A DNA stretch of 64,000 nucleotides, from contig NZ_JXRU01000031.1 in NCBI RefSeq assembly GCF_000967865.1, positions 124,001 through 188,000 of the forward strand. The letters are read 5' to 3'. Both the position numbers and the translations under genes were made by a program. Positions 61,741 through 64,000 of this stretch are shown here, piece by piece (within the stretch, counting starts at the first letter, position 1; each line of letters starts with the position of its first letter). The notes under the pieces are model-generated. The model was not told the origin of the DNA, searched no databases, and saw only the letters and a program-made list of their open reading frames with translations. This DNA comes from Microbacterium sp. SA39 (GTDB lineage: Bacteria > Actinomycetota > Actinomycetes > Actinomycetales > Microbacteriaceae).

Positions 61741-61949
61741 GACTTCAGCTTGCGCAGAGCCGAGCCGCGGTGAGCCGCCTTGTCGCCGGACTTCTCCGAC
61801 TCCACTATGAACGACGGCTCATCGTCGGATGCCGTGAACTTCTGATCCGCGAAGGTGAAGTCGCGCGTCTTGCGCTCGACGGCGCGTCCGCGGGTGCGTC
61901 CCTGCGACGTGTTCCAACTGACCCGATCGCCCACTGAGATGTCTGCCAT
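61737..61949 (-). CDS. DUF2945 (Tudor-like) protein
   Basis: 70 aa. Matches the small DUF2945/HVA1-type family: ISVGDRVSWNTSQGRTRGRAVE at the start, FTFADQKFTASDDEPSFIVE in the middle and a C-terminal basic KAAHRGSALRKL. It forms a short SH3/Tudor-like barrel; bacterial function is unknown. The ATG at 61949 is preceded on the minus strand by TAGCCT with a 6-nt gap, so the message is probably leaderless. Convergent with the hydrolase gene through a shared hairpin. Confidence 0.88.
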   Translation of the reverse strand: MADISVGDRVSWNTSQGRTRGRAVERKTRDFTFADQKFTASDDEPSFIVESEKSGDKAAHRGSALRKLKS

Positions 61950-61955
61950 GCGCCG

Positions 61956-61961
61956 AGGCTA
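61956..61961 (-). promoter_or_regulatory. Leaderless promoter -10 of the DUF2945 gene (TAGCCT)
   Basis: On the minus strand TAGCCT ends 6 nt before the ATG at 61949, the same spacing as on the plus strand. Confidence 0.55.
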
Positions 61962-62001
61962 GATACCTCCTCGACGGGGTGACAGGGGGTTGACTGAGGT
62001 G

Positions 62002-62084
62002 TGCCGGCGGTGGGACTCGAACCCACACGCCCTTTCGGACAAAGCATTTTGAGTGCTCCGCGTCTGCCATTCCGCCACGCCGGC
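62002..62084 (-). tRNA. tRNA-Leu (anticodon CAA)
   Basis: 83 nt on the minus strand. The acceptor stem is GCCGGCG with CGCCGGC (7 bp) and discriminator A at 62002. The anticodon loop CTCAAAA gives anticodon CAA, reading TTG codons. A long variable arm with a GTCC...GGGC-type stem, the D-arm GGCGGAATGGCAGACGC and the T-loop GGTTCGAGTCC identify a class II leucine tRNA. The 3' CCA is not fully encoded. A possible -10 (TAAAGT, 62108-62103) lies 18 nt upstream. Confidence 0.95.
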
Positions 62085-62163
62085 TCGTGTGTCGCGCCTT
62101 CGACTTTAGCGCAGGAGATCCGGACCGAGCGCCGGGCCGCCGCCGGTCACGGGGCTGCTCCAC

Positions 62164-62169
62164 TAGGAT
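62164..62169 (+). promoter_or_regulatory. Leaderless promoter -10 (TAGGAT) of the ANTAR regulator
   Basis: TAGGAT ends 6 nt before the GTG at 62176; no ribosome binding site. Confidence 0.55.
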
Positions 62170-62175
62170 GGTTCT

Positions 62176-62796
62176 GTGACAGAGCACGAAGAACAGCCTG
62201 AGCAGCCCACGGCATCCGCTCCGCGACGCGTCGTCGTCGCCGAAGACGAATCGCTGATCCGTCTCGACATCGTCGAGATCCTCCGCGACAACGGCTTCGA
62301 TGTCGTCGGTGAGGCCGGTGATGGCGAGACCGCTGTCGCTCTCGCGACCGAGCTGCGCCCCGACCTCGTCATCATGGACGTCAAGATGCCGCAGCTCGAC
62401 GGCATCAGCGCCGCCGAGAAGCTGCACAAGGGCAACATCGCCCCGGTCGTGCTGCTGACCGCTTTCAGCCAGAAGGAGCTCGTGGAGCGGGCGAGCGAAG
62501 CCGGCGCTCTCGCGTACGTCGTCAAGCCGTTCACCCCGAACGACCTGCTTCCTGCCATCGAGATCGCCCTCGCGCGTCACGAGCAGATCATCACGCTCGA
62601 GGCCGAAGTGGCCGACATGGTCGAGCGCTTCGAGACCCGCAAGCTCGTCGACCGCGCCAAGGGCCTGCTCAACGAGAAGATGGGGCTCAGCGAGCCCGAG
62701 GCCTTCCGCTGGATCCAGAAGGCGTCTATGGATCGTCGCCTGACGATGCAGGACGTCGCCAAGGCGATCATCGAGCAGCTCGCGCCCAAGAAGTAA
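62176..62796 (+). CDS. Response regulator with ANTAR RNA-binding domain (PdtaR-like)
   Basis: 206 aa. Receiver domain with acidic pocket VVVAEDESLIRLD (19-31) and phosphoacceptor Asp68 in LVIMDVKMPQLDG; switch residues LLTAF and VVKPF. A helical linker leads to the C-terminal ANTAR domain (KLVDRAKGLLNEKMGLSEPEAFRWIQKASM), which binds paired hexaloop RNA hairpins to prevent termination. It corresponds to PdtaR of M. tuberculosis, also found near pyk. No histidine kinase gene is adjacent. GTG start 6 nt after a TAGGAT box. Confidence 0.92.
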   Translation: MTEHEEQPEQPTASAPRRVVVAEDESLIRLDIVEILRDNGFDVVGEAGDGETAVALATELRPDLVIMDVKMPQLDGISAAEKLHKGNIAPVVLLTAFSQKELVERASEAGALAYVVKPFTPNDLLPAIEIALARHEQIITLEAEVADMVERFETRKLVDRAKGLLNEKMGLSEPEAFRWIQKASMDRRLTMQDVAKAIIEQLAPKK

Positions 62797-62798
62797 GG

Positions 62799-63350
62799 GT
62801 GTTTCGGCTCGACGCCGAGCACATCCTGCGGCCGGTACGCCTCGGCGACGGTGCAGCCTTGGCGCGTGCCTATCTCGCGAACCGTGAGCATCTCGCTCCG
62901 TGGGAGCCGACCCGCACGGTAGCCTTCTTCACGGAAGCGTCGCAGGAGCATCACGCGCAGCAGTGCGTCTCGGATGCCGCGTCGGGGCGCAGCATCCGCT
63001 TCGTCATCGAATCCGTCGACGGTGAGATCCGCGGACGGATGAACCTCAACAACATCGTTCGCGGGGCGTTCTGGAGCGCTGATCTCGGGTACTGGGTGGA
63101 CGCCTCGCTGCAGGGGCGGGGGATCGCCACCCGGGCGGTCGGCCACATCGCTCGCCACGCGCGGACAGAGCTCCGGCTGCATCGGCTGCAGGCGGCCACG
63201 CTCGTGCACAACCTCGGTTCGCAACGCGTGCTCGCCTCGAACGGCTTCGAACAGATCGGCTTCGCGCCGCGGTACCTGCAGATCGCAGGGGAGTGGCAGG
63301 ATCACCTGCTGTTCCAGAAGCTGCTGGAGGACGACGGCGATCGGCGCTAG
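62799..63350 (+). CDS. GNAT family N-acetyltransferase (RimJ/RimL-like)
   Basis: 183 aa. GNAT fold: LRPVRLGDGAALARAYLANR at the start, GRMNLNNIVRG, the acetyl-CoA region LGYWVDASLQGRGIATRAVGH (about 88-108, with the Q-x-x-G-x-A loop) and HRLQAATLVHNLGSQRVLASNGF. This pattern is typical of ribosomal-protein or amino-acid acetyltransferases. GTG start 2 nt after the ANTAR regulator, so it is probably co-transcribed with it. The substrate is unknown. Confidence 0.87.
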   Translation: MFRLDAEHILRPVRLGDGAALARAYLANREHLAPWEPTRTVAFFTEASQEHHAQQCVSDAASGRSIRFVIESVDGEIRGRMNLNNIVRGAFWSADLGYWVDASLQGRGIATRAVGHIARHARTELRLHRLQAATLVHNLGSQRVLASNGFEQIGFAPRYLQIAGEWQDHLLFQKLLEDDGDRR

Positions 63351-63374
63351 CGTGAATGAAGAAGGGAGGATGCC

Positions 63375-64000
63375 GTGGAAGACGCATTCCGGATGGCGAT
63401 GGTCAGTGTCGATGACCCGACGACCGACGTGAAGGCCCTGCCGCATTCCTTTCTCGCGGTGCTGCCCGTGACGGGCGCATCCGTCTCCACGCTCGGTGAC
63501 TTCCTCGGGAGCCAGACGGTGTCCGCGACCGACACCTCGTCTGCCTGGCTGGACGAGCTCCAGTTCGACCTGGGCGAGGGGCCGTGCTGGGATGCGCTGC
63601 GACTTGCCGCGCCCGTGAAGGAGACCGATCTCCGCGGTGCTCGCGGCCCGGCGCGGTGGCCGGCGTTCGGGCGCGCGGTGCAGGATCGAGACATCGCGTC
63701 GATCTTCGCCTTCCCGCTCACACTCGGGAGTCTCCGCTTCGGTGCCGTCGATCTCTATTCGCGCGTGCCCCTCGACCTCGACGGGGAGCAGACCCGCCAT
63801 GCGAGCGCTCTCGCCTCGGCGGTCGCGCGACGCGTACTGCGCGACAGCATCGCGGCGACGGAGTTCCAGGACGAGACGACTCTGTCCCCGTTCTCCCGGC
63901 GTCAGGTGCATCAGGCGACCGGGGTGGTACTGGCGCAGCTCGACATCGACGCCGAGGACGCGCTCCTGCTGCTGCAGAGTCGCGCTTTCGCGACCGAGAG
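63375..64000 (+). CDS. GAF and ANTAR domain protein (3' end beyond the window)
   Basis: Partial, 208 codons visible from GTG 63375 (GGGAGG 5 nt upstream; a closer ATG at 63370 opens a frame that stops after 20 codons). Residues about 10-150 are a GAF-like sensor domain (DELQFDLGEGPCWDALR, FAFPLTLGSLRFGAVDLYS). From about 177 an ANTAR domain starts (SRRQVHQATGVVLAQLDIDA) and is cut by the window end. Single-polypeptide GAF-ANTAR regulators are common in actinobacteria. The signal sensed is unknown. Confidence 0.85.
   Translation, partial: MEDAFRMAMVSVDDPTTDVKALPHSFLAVLPVTGASVSTLGDFLGSQTVSATDTSSAWLDELQFDLGEGPCWDALRLAAPVKETDLRGARGPARWPAFGRAVQDRDIASIFAFPLTLGSLRFGAVDLYSRVPLDLDGEQTRHASALASAVARRVLRDSIAATEFQDETTLSPFSRRQVHQATGVVLAQLDIDAEDALLLLQSRAFATE

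Overview
The window is a high-GC chromosome segment from an actinobacterium, most likely Microbacterium or another member of the Microbacteriaceae. Reasons are the strong G/C third-position bias, many GTG starts and GTGA/ATGA stop-start overlaps, TANNNT -10 boxes placed 6 nt before start codons (leaderless transcripts), ANTAR-domain regulators, an mIHF nucleoid-protein domain, and the actinobacterial gene order secDF-relA ... rpsD-alaS-ruvX-mltG-aro-efp-nusB-pyr-gmk-rpoZ-metK-priA-fmt-rsmB-rpe-his-trp-lgt-gltBD-pyk. The identification rests on these traits and was not checked by a database search.

Layout. 1-5.5 kb: end of secD, secF, the (p)ppGpp synthetase/hydrolase, then on the minus strand an AbiEi-like protein and a DUF349 protein. 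5.7-10.6 kb: an assimilatory nitrite reductase island, nirB-nirD-cobA-hemD-like, in which the last two genes supply siroheme precursors; a GlnR-type box lies upstream. 10.6-13.5 kb: a small Pro/Thr-rich membrane protein, rarA, rpsD and a 62-aa membrane protein. 13.6-23.5 kb: alaS-ruvX-mltG followed by the shikimate genes aroE-aroC-aroK-aroB-aroQ, then efp and nusB. 23.5-29.2 kb: an accessory block with a SWIM/SNF2 helicase, an unusual metallo-beta-lactamase/Rieske protein and a VapBC-type toxin-antitoxin pair. 29.2-38.7 kb: the pyrimidine operon pyrR-pyrB-pyrC-(membrane protein)-carA-carB-pyrF, with a PyrR-binding RNA hairpin in its leader and ending in an mIHF-guanylate kinase fusion. 38.8-45.4 kb: rpoZ, metK, a helicase-dead priA, fmt, rsmB and rpe. 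45.4-51.4 kb: hisE-hisG-hisF-hisI directly joined to a Trp-associated membrane protein, an HGxxPAAW protein and trpC-trpB-trpA. 51.4-60.1 kb: lgt, gltB-gltD and pyk. 60.2-64 kb: two overlapping alpha/beta hydrolase genes, a DUF2945 gene, tRNA-Leu(CAA), an ANTAR response regulator, a GNAT acetyltransferase and a truncated GAF-ANTAR gene.

Most of the window is core anabolism organised in tightly overlapping operons. No gene-free gap exceeds about 220 bases. I found no CRISPR array, insertion sequence, prophage or obvious multi-gene defence system, and I do not claim a wholly new system. The observations I rank highest are the mIHF-Gmk fusion, the MBL-Rieske protein, the GlnR box before nirB, the palindromic operator of the toxin-antitoxin pair, the leaderless promoter set, a recurring GGATGCC/GGCATCC codon-context word, and trpE and coaBC missing from the slots where related genomes usually keep them.
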